This document shows positions 32,074 through 42,541 of a stretch of DNA of 64,000 nt, one piece after another; positions within the stretch are counted from its first letter, which is position 1, and each line of letters starts with the position of its first letter. Source of the DNA: CALMEC01 sp963706315 (GTDB lineage: Bacteria; Actinomycetota; Thermoleophilia; Miltoncostaeales; Miltoncostaeaceae); assembly GCA_963706315.1 (NCBI GenBank), contig CAVPMA010000015.1:806001-870000 (forward strand). Reading direction: 5' to 3'. The notes under the pieces were generated by a model, which searched no databases, had not been told where the DNA came from, and worked only from the letters and a program-made list of their open reading frames with translations. The translations under genes and the position numbers were made by a program.

Positions 32074-34764
32074 TCAGCCTGAGAGGGCGGTTGCGAGGAC
32101 TTCGGCGGGGTGGAGCGCCCGTACGGTGGAGAGGTCGCCGATCTGCTGGCGGCAGGACGTTCCCGGGGCCACCGCGAGCGTCGCCGTCGACATCGCTGGG
32201 AGCAGCCGGTCGGCGGCGATCGCGCGCGAGACCTCGGGGTGCCGGTAGCCGAAGGCGCCGGCCATCCCGCAGCACCCGGCGCCGGATTCCGACACCTCCA
32301 GACCGGGCACGAGGCGCATCAGCTCCGCCGCGTCCGCTCCGGCGCCGAGCGCCCTCGCGTGGCAGTGAGCGTGGACGGTCACGCGTTCGCCGAGCGGGCT
32401 GAGCGGGGGGAGCGGACGGCCGAGCACGGCCCGCTCGAAGGTCACGCAGGCCCGCGCCACGCGCTCCGCGCGCGGGTCGTCGACGAGCACCGGCGCGTCG
32501 TCGGCCAGCATCGACCAGCACGACGGCTCCAGCAGCACGATCGGCGAGCCGGCGGCGGCGTGCGGCGCCAGGACGGCCAAGGCGGCGGTCGCCCGCCGGC
32601 GCGCCTCCGCGACCAGGCCCTGCGACAGCAGCGGTCGTCCGCAGCAGCCGGGATCCACGATCCGCACCCGCGCCCCGGTCGCCTCGAGCACGCGCACGGC
32701 CGCGTCGCCGACCTCCGGATGCAGGTATCGCGTGAACGTGTCGAGCATCAGCACGACATCGTCCCCTGCGGTCCGGGTCGTGACCGGTCGCCACTCGCGG
32801 CGCGGCCTCGGCAGCGGCCGCCCGGCGAAGCCGCTCGCGACCCGGGTGGCGAGCGGCGCGACGAGGTGCCCGCGGCTCCCGGCGCGAAGGAGCTCGTGGG
32901 TCCGCCCGAGCACGCGAGCCTCGAGGGGCACCCCGTGGGTTCGGTGCCGGTGGGCCAGCGCCTCCACCTTGAGGCGGGCCATGTCGACCTGCGCCGGGCA
33001 CTCGCTCTTGCACGCCTTGCAGCCGAGGCACAGCTCGAGCGCCTCGTGCAGCTCGTCATCGGCCAGCGCGCCGGGAAGCCGTCCCTCCATCGCGGCGCGC
33101 AGCAGCACCGCCCGGCCCCGGGTCGCGTGGCGCTCGTCGCCGGTGGCCTGGTAGCTCGGGCACATCACGCCGTCGGCCTTGCGGCACGCGCCGTTGCCGT
33201 TGCAGGCTTCCGCCGCGCGCGCAAGACCACCCTCGCCGGCGAAGCTCATCGCGGTACGGTGCGGCGCGATCGGCGGCGACGCCAGGAGGCGCAGGTAGTC
33301 GTCCAGCGGGTCGGGGTCGACGATGACGCCGGGATTCAGCAGCCGGCCGGGATCGACGAGGCGCTTGAGCGCGCCGAACGCCTCGATCGTGGCGCCCGGG
33401 TACATGCGCGGCAGGAGCTCGCTGCGCACCCGTCCGTCGCCGTGCTCGCCCGACAGCGATCCGCCGTTGGCGGCGACCAGGTCGGCGACCTGCTCGGCGA
33501 CGCGTCGCAGCTTCGCGGCGGCGCCGTGTGCCCGCAGGTCGAGCAGCGGCCGGATGTGCAGGCACCCCACGCTCGCGTGGCCGTACCAGAGCGCGGGCAG
33601 CTCCTCACGCCGCAGAAGGTCGCGAACCCCGCGCGCGAACCGCGCAAGGTTCTCGGGCGGCACCGCCGGGTCCTCGATGAACGGCAGTGGCTTCGCGTCG
33701 CCCGCGCCCAGCCCGAGCGCCCGCGCGATCCCGGATCGCCGCACGGCCCACACGGCCGCTTGCGCGGCCGGGTCGCTCACGAGCTTGGCGCCCACGTGGG
33801 CGGCGAGCCGCTCGGCCACCGCGTCAGCCGCTCCCTGGTATTCGACCACGAGCATCGCCTGGGCGTCGCCTGCGAACGCGACCAGCTCCGCGGTGGCGGG
33901 GGCGCGGTTGCGCGGGTCGAGCATCTCGCGGTCCAGCAGCTCGAGCGCCGACGGCCCGGCCGGCAGCAGCGACGTCACCGCCTCGAGCGCGTCGTCGACC
34001 GTCGGGTAGGCGATGAGGGCGAGCGCCCGCGCGGCCGGGCGCTCCACGAGCCGCAGGGTCGCGCCCGTGGTGACCGCCAGCGTCCCCTCAGAGCCGCACA
34101 GCACCCTCGGCCAGTCGGGCTCGGCGCCCCCGAGCGCATCGAGGTTGTAGCCGCTCACACGCCGCAGGAGCTGCGGAGCGCGGGCATGCTCCGCGAGCGG
34201 ACGCGCTGCCTCCAGGGCGGGGGGCGCCGGCCCGCCCCGCCGGAGGGTCGCTCGGGTTCCGTCGGCCAGCACGACGTCGAGCGCGATCACGTGGTCGGCC
34301 GTCAGGCCGTAGGCGATCGAACGGGCGCCGGCGGAGTTGTTCGCGATCATCCCGCCGAGCGTCGCCCGGTTCGCGGTCGCGACGTCCGGCCCGAACGTCA
34401 GCCCGTGCTCGGCAGCCGCGGCGTTCAGCGCGTCGAGGACGACGCCGGGCTCGACCCGCGCCGTGCGCGCCGACGGGTCGATGCTCACCCCCCGCAGGAG
34501 CGAGCAGTCCACGACGAGCCCGGGGCCGACGGTCTGCCCCGCCAGGCTCGTGCCGGCCCCGCGCATCGTGAGCGGCACGCCGTGCTCCCGGCAGGCCGCG
34601 ACGGCGGCCTCCAGGTCGCCCACCTCGGCGGCGCGAAGCGCCCCCACGGGAAGCCGCCGGTACAGGCTCGCGTCGGCGGCGTAGAGCTCCCGCGTGGCCG
34701 GGTCCGACCGGGCCTCGCCGGCGGTCGTGCGGCGGAGCGTCTGCAGCAATCCGGGGGCGTCCAT
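32074..34764 (-). CDS. FAD-linked oxidase / Fe-S oxidoreductase fusion (GlcD-GlcF or D-lactate dehydrogenase type)
   Basis: 896 residues. N-terminal FAD-binding domain (MRGAGTSLAGQTVGPGLVVD, ANRATLGGMIANNSAGARS) and FAD-oxidase C-terminal domain (to about 500). A ferredoxin-like region follows with two Cys clusters (CNGNGACR...MCPSY and CLGCKACKSECP), then two CCG domains (DPGCCGRPLLSQG and ESGAGCCGMAGAFGYRHPEVS). Such single-chain proteins oxidise D-lactate, glycolate or 2-hydroxyglutarate and pass electrons to quinone or a carrier; the substrate cannot be assigned. The D-2-hydroxyacid dehydrogenase at 54977 is a possible metabolic partner. ATG 34764 lies 9 nt after TAGCAT. Confidence 0.9.
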   Translation of the reverse strand: MDAPGLLQTLRRTTAGEARSDPATRELYAADASLYRRLPVGALRAAEVGDLEAAVAACREHGVPLTMRGAGTSLAGQTVGPGLVVDCSLLRGVSIDPSARTARVEPGVVLDALNAAAAEHGLTFGPDVATANRATLGGMIANNSAGARSIAYGLTADHVIALDVVLADGTRATLRRGGPAPPALEAARPLAEHARAPQLLRRVSGYNLDALGGAEPDWPRVLCGSEGTLAVTTGATLRLVERPAARALALIAYPTVDDALEAVTSLLPAGPSALELLDREMLDPRNRAPATAELVAFAGDAQAMLVVEYQGAADAVAERLAAHVGAKLVSDPAAQAAVWAVRRSGIARALGLGAGDAKPLPFIEDPAVPPENLARFARGVRDLLRREELPALWYGHASVGCLHIRPLLDLRAHGAAAKLRRVAEQVADLVAANGGSLSGEHGDGRVRSELLPRMYPGATIEAFGALKRLVDPGRLLNPGVIVDPDPLDDYLRLLASPPIAPHRTAMSFAGEGGLARAAEACNGNGACRKADGVMCPSYQATGDERHATRGRAVLLRAAMEGRLPGALADDELHEALELCLGCKACKSECPAQVDMARLKVEALAHRHRTHGVPLEARVLGRTHELLRAGSRGHLVAPLATRVASGFAGRPLPRPRREWRPVTTRTAGDDVVLMLDTFTRYLHPEVGDAAVRVLEATGARVRIVDPGCCGRPLLSQGLVAEARRRATAALAVLAPHAAAGSPIVLLEPSCWSMLADDAPVLVDDPRAERVARACVTFERAVLGRPLPPLSPLGERVTVHAHCHARALGAGADAAELMRLVPGLEVSESGAGCCGMAGAFGYRHPEVSRAIAADRLLPAMSTATLAVAPGTSCRQQIGDLSTVRALHPAEVLATALSG

Positions 34765-34773
34765 ACGCGGCTG

Positions 34774-34783
34774 ATGCTAGTCT
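34774..34783. promoter_or_regulatory. Overlapping divergent -10 boxes (oxidase and tuf side)
   Basis: Minus-strand TAGCAT (34779-34774) serves the oxidase gene; plus-strand TAGTCT (34778-34783) in GATGCTAGTCT points towards tuf. They overlap by two bases, so the two polymerase sites would exclude each other. Confidence 0.4.
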
Positions 34784-34828
34784 TGCGAGGCGGTGCATCG
34801 CCGGCTCCAACCCTTGTGAACAGCGGGG

Positions 34829-34856
34829 TTGCGGGCTGCCGGTGGTGTGTTATCCT
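34829..34856 (+). promoter_or_regulatory. tuf promoter
   Basis: TTGCGG (34829-34834), 16-bp spacing, TATCCT (34851-34856). It gives a leader of about 145 nt. Confidence 0.6.
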
Positions 34857-34886
34857 CCGCGGGCTTTGCAGCGCCCGGTTGTTCTC

Positions 34887-34908
34887 CGCGCGGCCACAGG
34901 GCCGCGCG
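34887..34908 (+). promoter_or_regulatory. Hairpin in the tuf leader
   Basis: Nine-bp GC arms CGCGCGGCC/GGCCGCGCG around ACAG, about 25 nt after the predicted transcription start; a second GC-rich potential stem lies near 34960-34982. It could be an attenuator or an mRNA stability element. No T-run follows. Confidence 0.5.
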
Positions 34909-35008
34909 TTCTATGACCGGACAGCGTTTCCCTCCCTCTCGCAACCCTGGGACCGCGGGCGGCGCCACCGCCGGCGGCCAACGTTTTCTCGGACAGGAGC
35001 TCCTGAGC

Positions 35009-36196
<1,188 letters not shown>

Positions 36197-36212
36197 CAGG
36201 GCAGGTTTCCGA

Positions 36213-36250
36213 CCCGCCGCTCTCCCTTCGGGGGCGGCGGGTTTTTCTTT
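36213..36250 (+). terminator. Rho-independent terminator between tuf and rpsJ
   Basis: CCCGCCGC (36213-36220) pairs with GCGGCGGG (36234-36241), with further TCCC/GGGG pairing around TTC, followed by TTTTTCTTT. It is one of only two textbook hairpin-plus-T-tract terminators in the window. Only 16 nt separate its end from the rpsJ GTG. Confidence 0.92.
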
Positions 36251-36266
36251 CTCCAGGGACGTCAGG

Positions 36267-36575
36267 GTGCAGCAGAACAAGATCCGAATCAGACTCAAGG
36301 CGTATGACCACGAGCTCGTGGACAAGAGCGCGGCCTCCATCGTGGAGACGGCCCAGCGTTCCGGCGCGACCATCTCGGGACCCGTTCCGCTGCCCACCGA
36401 GAAGAACGTCTACTGCGTCATCAAGAGTCCCTTCAAGGACAAGGACTCGCGTGAGCACTTCGAGATCCGCACCCACAAGCGGCTGATCGACATCTACTCG
36501 CCGACGCCCCGCACCGTCGACTCCCTCATGCGACTCGACCTCCCCGCAGGCGTCGACATCGAGATCAAGGCATAG
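36267..36575 (+). CDS. rpsJ: 30S ribosomal protein S10
   Basis: 102 residues, GTG start. S10 is also the transcription antitermination partner NusE. Motifs IRLKAYDHELVDKSA, GPVPLPTEKNVYCV and HKRLIDIYSPTP are typical. First gene of the S10 operon, starting just after the tuf terminator. Confidence 0.98.
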   Translation: MQQNKIRIRLKAYDHELVDKSAASIVETAQRSGATISGPVPLPTEKNVYCVIKSPFKDKDSREHFEIRTHKRLIDIYSPTPRTVDSLMRLDLPAGVDIEIKA

Positions 36576-36589
36576 CGGGGGCAGTCGCG

Positions 36590-37210
36590 TTGGCAGCCAT
36601 CATTGGACGCAAGCTGGGAATGACCCAGATCTTCGCCGAGGACGGACGGCGGGTCACCGTGACCGTCATCGAAGCGGGCCCCTGCCCGGTGGTGCAGGTC
36701 AAGACTCCCGAGAACGACGGATACTCGGCCGTGCAGCTGGCGTTTGGCCAGACCCACCCGAAGCATCTCTCCAAGCCGGAGATCGGCCACCTGCAGAAGG
36801 CCGGGGCGGCTCCGCACCGTCATCTGGTCGAGTTCGCGCCCGAGGATCTCACCGGGGACCTCGCCGTCGGCGACGTCGTGACCGTCGAGTCGTTCAGCTC
36901 CGGTCAGCGGGTGTCCGTCGTGGGGACCTCGAAGGGCAAGGGCTACCAGGGCACGATCAAGCGGCACAACTTCAAGCGCGGGCCGGTCACGCACGGCTCG
37001 CACAACGTCCGCCAGCCCGGCTCGATCGGCGCGGCCGCCTACCCGGCGCGCGTCATGAAGGGCGTCCGCATGAGCGGGCGCATGGGCGGCGGGCAGGTCA
37101 CGCAGCGCGGACTGCAGATCGTCGACCGGGATCCTGAGCGCAACCTCCTGCTCGTGCAGGGATCGGTCCCCGGGGGCGTGAACGGCATCGTGATCGTGAG
37201 GCCCGAATGA
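36590..37210 (+). CDS. rplC: 50S ribosomal protein L3
   Basis: 206 residues. TTG start giving MAAIIGRKLGMTQIF, preceded by GGGGGCAG. The peptidyl-transferase-proximal loop (HGSHNVRQPGSIG... GRMGGGQVTQRG) is conserved. Stop overlaps the rplD ATG (ATGA). Confidence 0.98.
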   Translation: MAAIIGRKLGMTQIFAEDGRRVTVTVIEAGPCPVVQVKTPENDGYSAVQLAFGQTHPKHLSKPEIGHLQKAGAAPHRHLVEFAPEDLTGDLAVGDVVTVESFSSGQRVSVVGTSKGKGYQGTIKRHNFKRGPVTHGSHNVRQPGSIGAAAYPARVMKGVRMSGRMGGGQVTQRGLQIVDRDPERNLLLVQGSVPGGVNGIVIVRPE

Positions 37211-38364
37211 CCGTCCCGGTGCTCAATCCCGAGGGCGTTCCCGCCGGCGAGGCGGCCTTCCAGGGGCCGGTCGCCGAGCAGGAGATCAAGCCTCATCTCA
37301 TCCACGAGACCGTCGTGTCCGAGCTCGGCCAGCGCCGGGCGGGGACACACTCCACCAAGAACCGCGGCGAGGTCCGCGGCGGTGGCCGGAAGCCGTGGCG
37401 CCAGAAGGGCACCGGCCGGGCGCGTCAGGGCTCCAACCGCGCGCCGCATTGGCGTGGCGGCGGCGTGACCTTCGGCCCGACCCCGCGCAGCCACGGCGGC
37501 AAGGTCAACCGCAAGGTGCGGGCGCAGGCGTTCCGGGCTGCGCTCCGGGCTCACGCCGATCGCGGCAGCCTGGCCGTCATGGACCCGACCGGATGGGACA
37601 CGCCCTCCAGCAAGCGCGCGGCGGCGTACCTCTACCAGGCGCCGGAGGGCATCTCGCCACGTCCGCTGCTCGTCCTGGTCGACGACCCGGACGCCGTCGT
37701 CGGCCTGTCGTTCCGCAACCTCGAGGGCGTCTACGTCCTCGCGGCGAGCGACGTCGAGGTCGTGGACCTGATGGCCGGCCGCAGCCTCCTCGTCGAGCGG
37801 GCCGTCTGGGAGCGCTTCACGGGCGCTGAGCTCTCCGTCACCGAGGTCGCGGCGACACCGAAGCCGCTGCCGACGCGCACCCCGCCGCCCGCACCCAAGC
37901 CGGTCACGCGGAGGACCGACGAGGACAAGCCCAAGCGCACCCGCAAGAAGGCCGCCGAGGAGCCCGTCGAGGAAACGGCTCTCGAGGAGACCGAAGCCGG
38001 CGAGGTCGGTGCCGAGGCGCCCGAGACGGTCGTCGAGGCACCCGAGTCGACCGGGGTCGAGGGGCCTGCCGAGGTCGTCGAGGAGCCGGCTGCCGAGGAG
38101 CCCGAGGCGGAGGCCGTGGTCGAGAAGCCGAAGCGCACGCGCAAGAAGGCTGAGCCGACCGAGGAGACACCCGCGGACGAGGCGCCCGCCGACGAGGCCC
38201 CCGCCGAAGAGAAGCCCAAGCGCACCCGCAAGAAGGCCGAGCCCGCGGCGGAGACGTCCCCCGGGGAGGAGCCCCCGGCCGAGGAGAAGCCCAAGCGCAC
38301 GCGCAAGAAGGCGGAGCCCGCGGCGGAGGCCGAGAGCGACGCGGCCGGGAAGGATGAGGAATGA
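37207..38364 (+). CDS. rplD: 50S ribosomal protein L4 with long repetitive C-terminal extension
   Basis: 385 residues versus about 205-220 in most bacteria. Residues 1 to about 215 are canonical L4, with the exit-tunnel loop GGGRKPWRQKGTGRARQGS and the HWRGGGVTFGP motif. From about residue 218 the chain is a Glu/Pro/Ala-rich low-complexity tail containing four copies of KPKRTRKKA spaced by acidic linkers. The extension resembles mixed-charge tails of nucleic-acid-binding proteins. Its role is unknown, and it should lie on the solvent side if the fold is normal. Confidence 0.96.
   Translation: MTVPVLNPEGVPAGEAAFQGPVAEQEIKPHLIHETVVSELGQRRAGTHSTKNRGEVRGGGRKPWRQKGTGRARQGSNRAPHWRGGGVTFGPTPRSHGGKVNRKVRAQAFRAALRAHADRGSLAVMDPTGWDTPSSKRAAAYLYQAPEGISPRPLLVLVDDPDAVVGLSFRNLEGVYVLAASDVEVVDLMAGRSLLVERAVWERFTGAELSVTEVAATPKPLPTRTPPPAPKPVTRRTDEDKPKRTRKKAAEEPVEETALEETEAGEVGAEAPETVVEAPESTGVEGPAEVVEEPAAEEPEAEAVVEKPKRTRKKAEPTEETPADEAPADEAPAEEKPKRTRKKAEPAAETSPGEEPPAEEKPKRTRKKAEPAAEAESDAAGKDEE
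37927..38313 (+). repeat. Four KPKRTRKKA-coding repeats in rplD
   Basis: 27-bp units at 37927-37953, 38125-38151, 38212-38238 and 38287-38313 encode the identical nonapeptide KPKRTRKKA. The last two also share the following EPAAE and are 75 bp apart, consistent with a recent duplication. Confidence 0.92.
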
Positions 38365-38666
38365 GCGGCAGCCTGCGTGACGACATCCGCAGGGTGGTTG
38401 TCCAGCCGATCATCTCCGAGAAGGCCTTCCAGCTCGCCCAGGCGCACAACCAGTACACCTTCAGGGTGCTGCAGGACGCGCACAAGATCCAGATCCGTCA
38501 GGCCGTCGAGGACATCTTCGACGTGACCGTCACCGACGTGCGGATCGTCAAGGTCCAGAGCAAGCCGAAGCGGCGCGGTCAGACGCGCGGCATCCGGCCA
38601 GGCTTCAAGAAAGCGATCGTCGAGCTCGCGCCCGGCGACCGCATCGAGCTCTTCGAAGGGGTCTAG
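38361..38666 (+). CDS. rplW: 50S ribosomal protein L23
   Basis: 101 residues, located at the tunnel exit where trigger factor and SRP dock. Conserved VVQPIISEKAFQLAQ and FDVTVTDVRIVKVQSKPKRRGQ. ATGA overlap with rplD; rplB starts directly after its stop. Confidence 0.97.
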   Translation: MSGSLRDDIRRVVVQPIISEKAFQLAQAHNQYTFRVLQDAHKIQIRQAVEDIFDVTVTDVRIVKVQSKPKRRGQTRGIRPGFKKAIVELAPGDRIELFEGV

Positions 38667-39515
<849 letters not shown>

Positions 39516-39797
39516 TTGGGACGCTCACTCAAGAAGGGCCCGTTCGTCGAGGCGAAGCTCATGCAGCGCATCGAGACGATGAACGCCGCGAACGAAAAGC
39601 GCATGGTCCGCACCTGGTCGCGCGCGTCGACGATCTTCCCCGACATGGTGGGCCACACCATCGCCGTCCACGACGGCCGCAAGCACGTGCCCGTGTTCAT
39701 CAGCGAGAGCATGGTCGGGCACAAGCTCGGCGAGTTTGCTCCCACGCGCACCTACCGCGGCCACCAGGGCTCCGACCGCACCTCGAAGATGCGCTGA
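39516..39797 (+). CDS. rpsS: 30S ribosomal protein S19
   Basis: 93 residues, TTG start directly adjacent to the rplB stop. Motifs GRSLKKGPFVEAKL, TIFPDMVGHTIAVHDGRKHVP and GHKLGEFAPTRTYRGH are canonical. Stop overlaps rplV (TGATG). Confidence 0.98.
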   Translation: MGRSLKKGPFVEAKLMQRIETMNAANEKRMVRTWSRASTIFPDMVGHTIAVHDGRKHVPVFISESMVGHKLGEFAPTRTYRGHQGSDRTSKMR

Positions 39798-40186
39798 TGG
39801 CGACCGACGCAACCGACATCCAAGTGGTCAAGGCGACCGCGAAGTTCGTTCGCGTGTCACCGCGCAAGGCGCGGCTCGTCGCGGACCTCGTTCGCGGCAA
39901 GAGCGTTCCCGAGGCCCGTGCGATCCTCGCGTTCGCGACGCGTGACGCCGCGCTGCCGGTCCGCAAGGTCCTCGAATCGGCCGCCGCGAACGCCGACCAC
40001 AACCACGGCATGCGCTCCGACGAGATGGTGCTCGCTCACGTCACGGTCGACCCCGGGCCGACGATCAAGCGGTTCCGCCCGCGGGCCATGGGCCGGGCCA
40101 CCCCCATCATGAAGCGCACGAGTCACATCACGATCGGATTGGCGGAGGCGCCAGACGGCGCGAGCCGTCGAAGGAGAGGTCGCTAG
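39797..40186 (+). CDS. rplV: 50S ribosomal protein L22
   Basis: 129 residues. Tunnel-lining protein; the beta-hairpin (GPTIKRFRPRAMGRATPIMKRTSHITI) that contacts macrolides is wild-type in appearance. Short Arg-rich C-terminus. Last base of its stop is the first base of rpsC. Confidence 0.97.
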   Translation: MATDATDIQVVKATAKFVRVSPRKARLVADLVRGKSVPEARAILAFATRDAALPVRKVLESAAANADHNHGMRSDEMVLAHVTVDPGPTIKRFRPRAMGRATPIMKRTSHITIGLAEAPDGASRRRRGR

Positions 40187-40962
40187 TGGGACAGAAAGTC
40201 CACCCAACCGGGTTCCGGCTCGGCGTCATCAACGGCTGGAAGAGCAACTGGTTCTCCACCCGTGACTTCTCTGCGTCCCTCGACGAGGACCGCGCGGTGC
40301 GCGACCACATCCTCGGCAAGCTCTCGCACGCCGGCCTCTCGGACATCCACATCAAGAAGGACCCGGCCAAGCTCACCGTCGACATCTTCACCGCGCGGCC
40401 CGGCATCGTCATCGGTAAGAGCGGCCAGGAGGTCGACGCCCTCCGCCGCGAACTGCACCTGCTCACGCAGAAGCAGATCCAGATCAACATCAACGAGATC
40501 AAGCGCCCGGAGCTCGACGCCCGGCTGGTGGCCCAGTCGATCGCGGAGCAGCTGCAGAACCGGGTCAGCTTCCGCCGCGCGATGAAGCGCGCCCTGACGT
40601 CCGCCATGCGCTCCGGCGCCCAGGGCGCGAAGGTCCAGTGCTCGGGACGGCTGGGCGGCACCGAGATGTCGCGGTCGGAGCACTACTCCGACGGGCGGGT
40701 GCCGCTGCACACGCTCCGCGCCGACATCGACTACGGCTTCTACGAGGCGAAGACCACCTACGGGCGCATCGGCGTCAAGGTGTGGATCAACCGCGGTGAG
40801 GTGCTGCCGGAGGGCGTCACCGACGCCCGCGGCCGCGTGGACCTCGAGGCGCCGCAGCAGCGCCGCCCGCAGCAGCGCCGCGACCGGCGCGACCGCGGTG
40901 GCGAGCGTGGGGGCGACCGCCGTCCACGTGCGTCCGAGGCTCCCTCGGGGCAGGGGTCGTAG
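40186..40962 (+). CDS. rpsC: 30S ribosomal protein S3
   Basis: 258 residues, GTG start, GQKVHPTGFRLG. KH domain with RPGIVIGKSGQEV (GXXG loop) for mRNA entry and helicase activity. The C-terminal about 40 residues are a Gln/Arg/Gly-rich low-complexity tail (QQRRPQQRRDRRDRGGERGG), longer than in E. coli. Confidence 0.97.
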   Translation: MGQKVHPTGFRLGVINGWKSNWFSTRDFSASLDEDRAVRDHILGKLSHAGLSDIHIKKDPAKLTVDIFTARPGIVIGKSGQEVDALRRELHLLTQKQIQININEIKRPELDARLVAQSIAEQLQNRVSFRRAMKRALTSAMRSGAQGAKVQCSGRLGGTEMSRSEHYSDGRVPLHTLRADIDYGFYEAKTTYGRIGVKVWINRGEVLPEGVTDARGRVDLEAPQQRRPQQRRDRRDRGGERGGDRRPRASEAPSGQGS

Positions 40963-40963
40963 A

Positions 40964-41377
40964 GTGCTTCTCCCCAAGCGCGTCAAGCACCGTAAGCACC
41001 ACCGTGGGCGCCGCGCCGGGATGTCGCGCGGGCACACCGAGGTGCATTTCGGCCAGTACGGGCTCAAGGCGCTCGAGCCGGCATGGATCACGAACCGCCA
41101 GATCGAGGCGGCCCGTATCGCCATCAACCGACGCATCCGCCGTGGCGGCAAGGTGTGGATCAACGTGTTCCCGCACCTCCCGGTCACGAAGAAGCCGGCC
41201 GAGACCCGCATGGGCTCCGGCAAGGGCTCCCCGGAGGCGTGGGTCGCGGTAGTCAAGCCGGGCAAGGTCATGTTCGAGCTCACGGGCGTCCCCGAGCCGC
41301 TCGCCCGCGAGGCGATGCGACTTGCGGCCAACAAGCTTCCGATCAAGTGCAAGTTCGTGACGAGGGACGACTTCTAG
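40964..41377 (+). CDS. rplP: 50S ribosomal protein L16
   Basis: 137 residues. GTG one base after the rpsC stop gives MLLPKRVKHRKHHRGRRAG, the expected N-terminus. Conserved GKVWINVFPHLPVTKKPAETRMGSGKG. Stop overlaps the rpmC GTG. Confidence 0.97.
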   Translation: MLLPKRVKHRKHHRGRRAGMSRGHTEVHFGQYGLKALEPAWITNRQIEAARIAINRRIRRGGKVWINVFPHLPVTKKPAETRMGSGKGSPEAWVAVVKPGKVMFELTGVPEPLAREAMRLAANKLPIKCKFVTRDDF

Positions 41378-41589
41378 TGGCAAGCAAGCAAGCGACCGAG
41401 CTGCGCGACCTCAACGACGAGCGTCTCACCAGCCGCCTCGAGGATGCGCGCGAAGCGCTGTTCAACCTGCGGTTCCAGCACGCCGGAGGGGCGCTCGAGC
41501 GCACCTCGGAGATCGCGCAGCGCAGGCGCGAGATCGCCCGCATCCTCACGATCGTCAAGCAGCGCGAAGAGGAGACGGCAGGTGGCTGA
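41377..41589 (+). CDS. rpmC: 50S ribosomal protein L29
   Basis: 70 residues, GTG start overlapping the rplP stop. Two-helix protein at the tunnel exit: ELRDLNDERLTSRLEDAREALFNLRFQHAGG, then the R-R-x-IARILT motif. Overlaps rpsQ by 8 bp. Confidence 0.95.
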   Translation: MASKQATELRDLNDERLTSRLEDAREALFNLRFQHAGGALERTSEIAQRRREIARILTIVKQREEETAGG

Positions 41590-41854
41590 GACCCCGCAGC
41601 AGTCGATCGCGGGTCGCAAGACCCGGCTCGGCGTCGTGGTGAGCGACGCACGTGAGAAGACGATCACCGTCCGCATCGACACGGCCCGTCCGCACCCCGT
41701 GTACGGCAAGACCGTGCGCAGGTCGCTCAAGCTGCACGTCCACGACGAGCGCAACGACGCGAGCGTCGGCGACACCGTCCGCGTCATGGAGTGCCGGCCG
41801 CTGTCCGCGCAGAAGCGCTGGCGTCTGGTCGAGATCGTGGAGCGTGCCCGGTGA
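41582..41854 (+). CDS. rpsQ: 30S ribosomal protein S17
   Basis: 90 residues; GTG within the end of rpmC. OB-fold with GVVVSDAREKTITVRID and HDERNDASVGDTVRVMECRPLS. GTGA overlap with rplN. Confidence 0.96.
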   Translation: MAETPQQSIAGRKTRLGVVVSDAREKTITVRIDTARPHPVYGKTVRRSLKLHVHDERNDASVGDTVRVMECRPLSAQKRWRLVEIVERAR

Positions 41855-42219
41855 TCCAGCAGGAATCCCGACTCCGCGTGGCCGACAACACCGGCGCACG
41901 CGAGATCCTCTGCATCCGCGTCATGGGCGGCTCGAAGCGCCGCTACGCGCACGTGGGCGACATCATCGTCGGCACGGTCAAGCAGGCGACGCCGAACGGC
42001 GCGGTGAAGAAGGGCGACGTGGTGAAGGCCGTCGTGGTCCGCACGAAGAAGTCGCATCCGCGTGACGACGGAACGTTCATCGCGTTCGACGAGAACGCCG
42101 CGGTCATCATCGACAACGCGCTCAACCCGCGCGGCACACGCATCTTCGGGCCGGTCGCGCGTGAGCTCCGCGAGAAGAACTTCATGAAGATCATCTCCCT
42201 CGCGCCGGAGGTGCTCTAG
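41851..42219 (+). CDS. rplN: 50S ribosomal protein L14
   Basis: 122 residues, GTG start. Canonical IQQESRLRVADNTGAREILCIRV and NPRGTRIFGPVARELREKNFMKI. Forms part of intersubunit bridges and is the docking site for silencing factor RsfS. Confidence 0.98.
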   Translation: MIQQESRLRVADNTGAREILCIRVMGGSKRRYAHVGDIIVGTVKQATPNGAVKKGDVVKAVVVRTKKSHPRDDGTFIAFDENAAVIIDNALNPRGTRIFGPVARELREKNFMKIISLAPEVL

Positions 42220-42221
42220 CC

Positions 42222-42536
42222 ATGGCAGCGCGCATCAAGCAGGGCGACGAGGTCGTCTGCATCTCGGGCAAGGACAAGGGAAAGACCGGTAAGGTCCTCG
42301 AGGTCCGCCCGAAGGAAGAGCGCGTCGTCGTCGACGGCCTCAATATCGTCAAGCGCCACACCAAGCCGCGGCCGCCGAACGAGCCCGGAGGGGTGATCGA
42401 GCGGGCGGCGCCGATCCACTGGTCCAACGTGGCGCTCATCGACCCGAAGGACGGCCGCCCCACGCGGGTTCGGTTCGCCGACGTCGACGGCAAGAAGGTC
42501 AGGGTTGCGGCACGAAGCGGAGAGAAGCTCGACTGA
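42222..42536 (+). CDS. rplX: 50S ribosomal protein L24
   Basis: 104 residues, ATG two bases after rplN. KOW motif (QGDEVVCISGKDKGKTGKVLEVRP) and NIVKRHTKPRPPNEPGGVIERAAPIHWSNV. Assembly initiator of the large subunit. Confidence 0.97.
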   Translation: MAARIKQGDEVVCISGKDKGKTGKVLEVRPKEERVVVDGLNIVKRHTKPRPPNEPGGVIERAAPIHWSNVALIDPKDGRPTRVRFADVDGKKVRVAARSGEKLD

Positions 42537-42541
42537 ATTCC

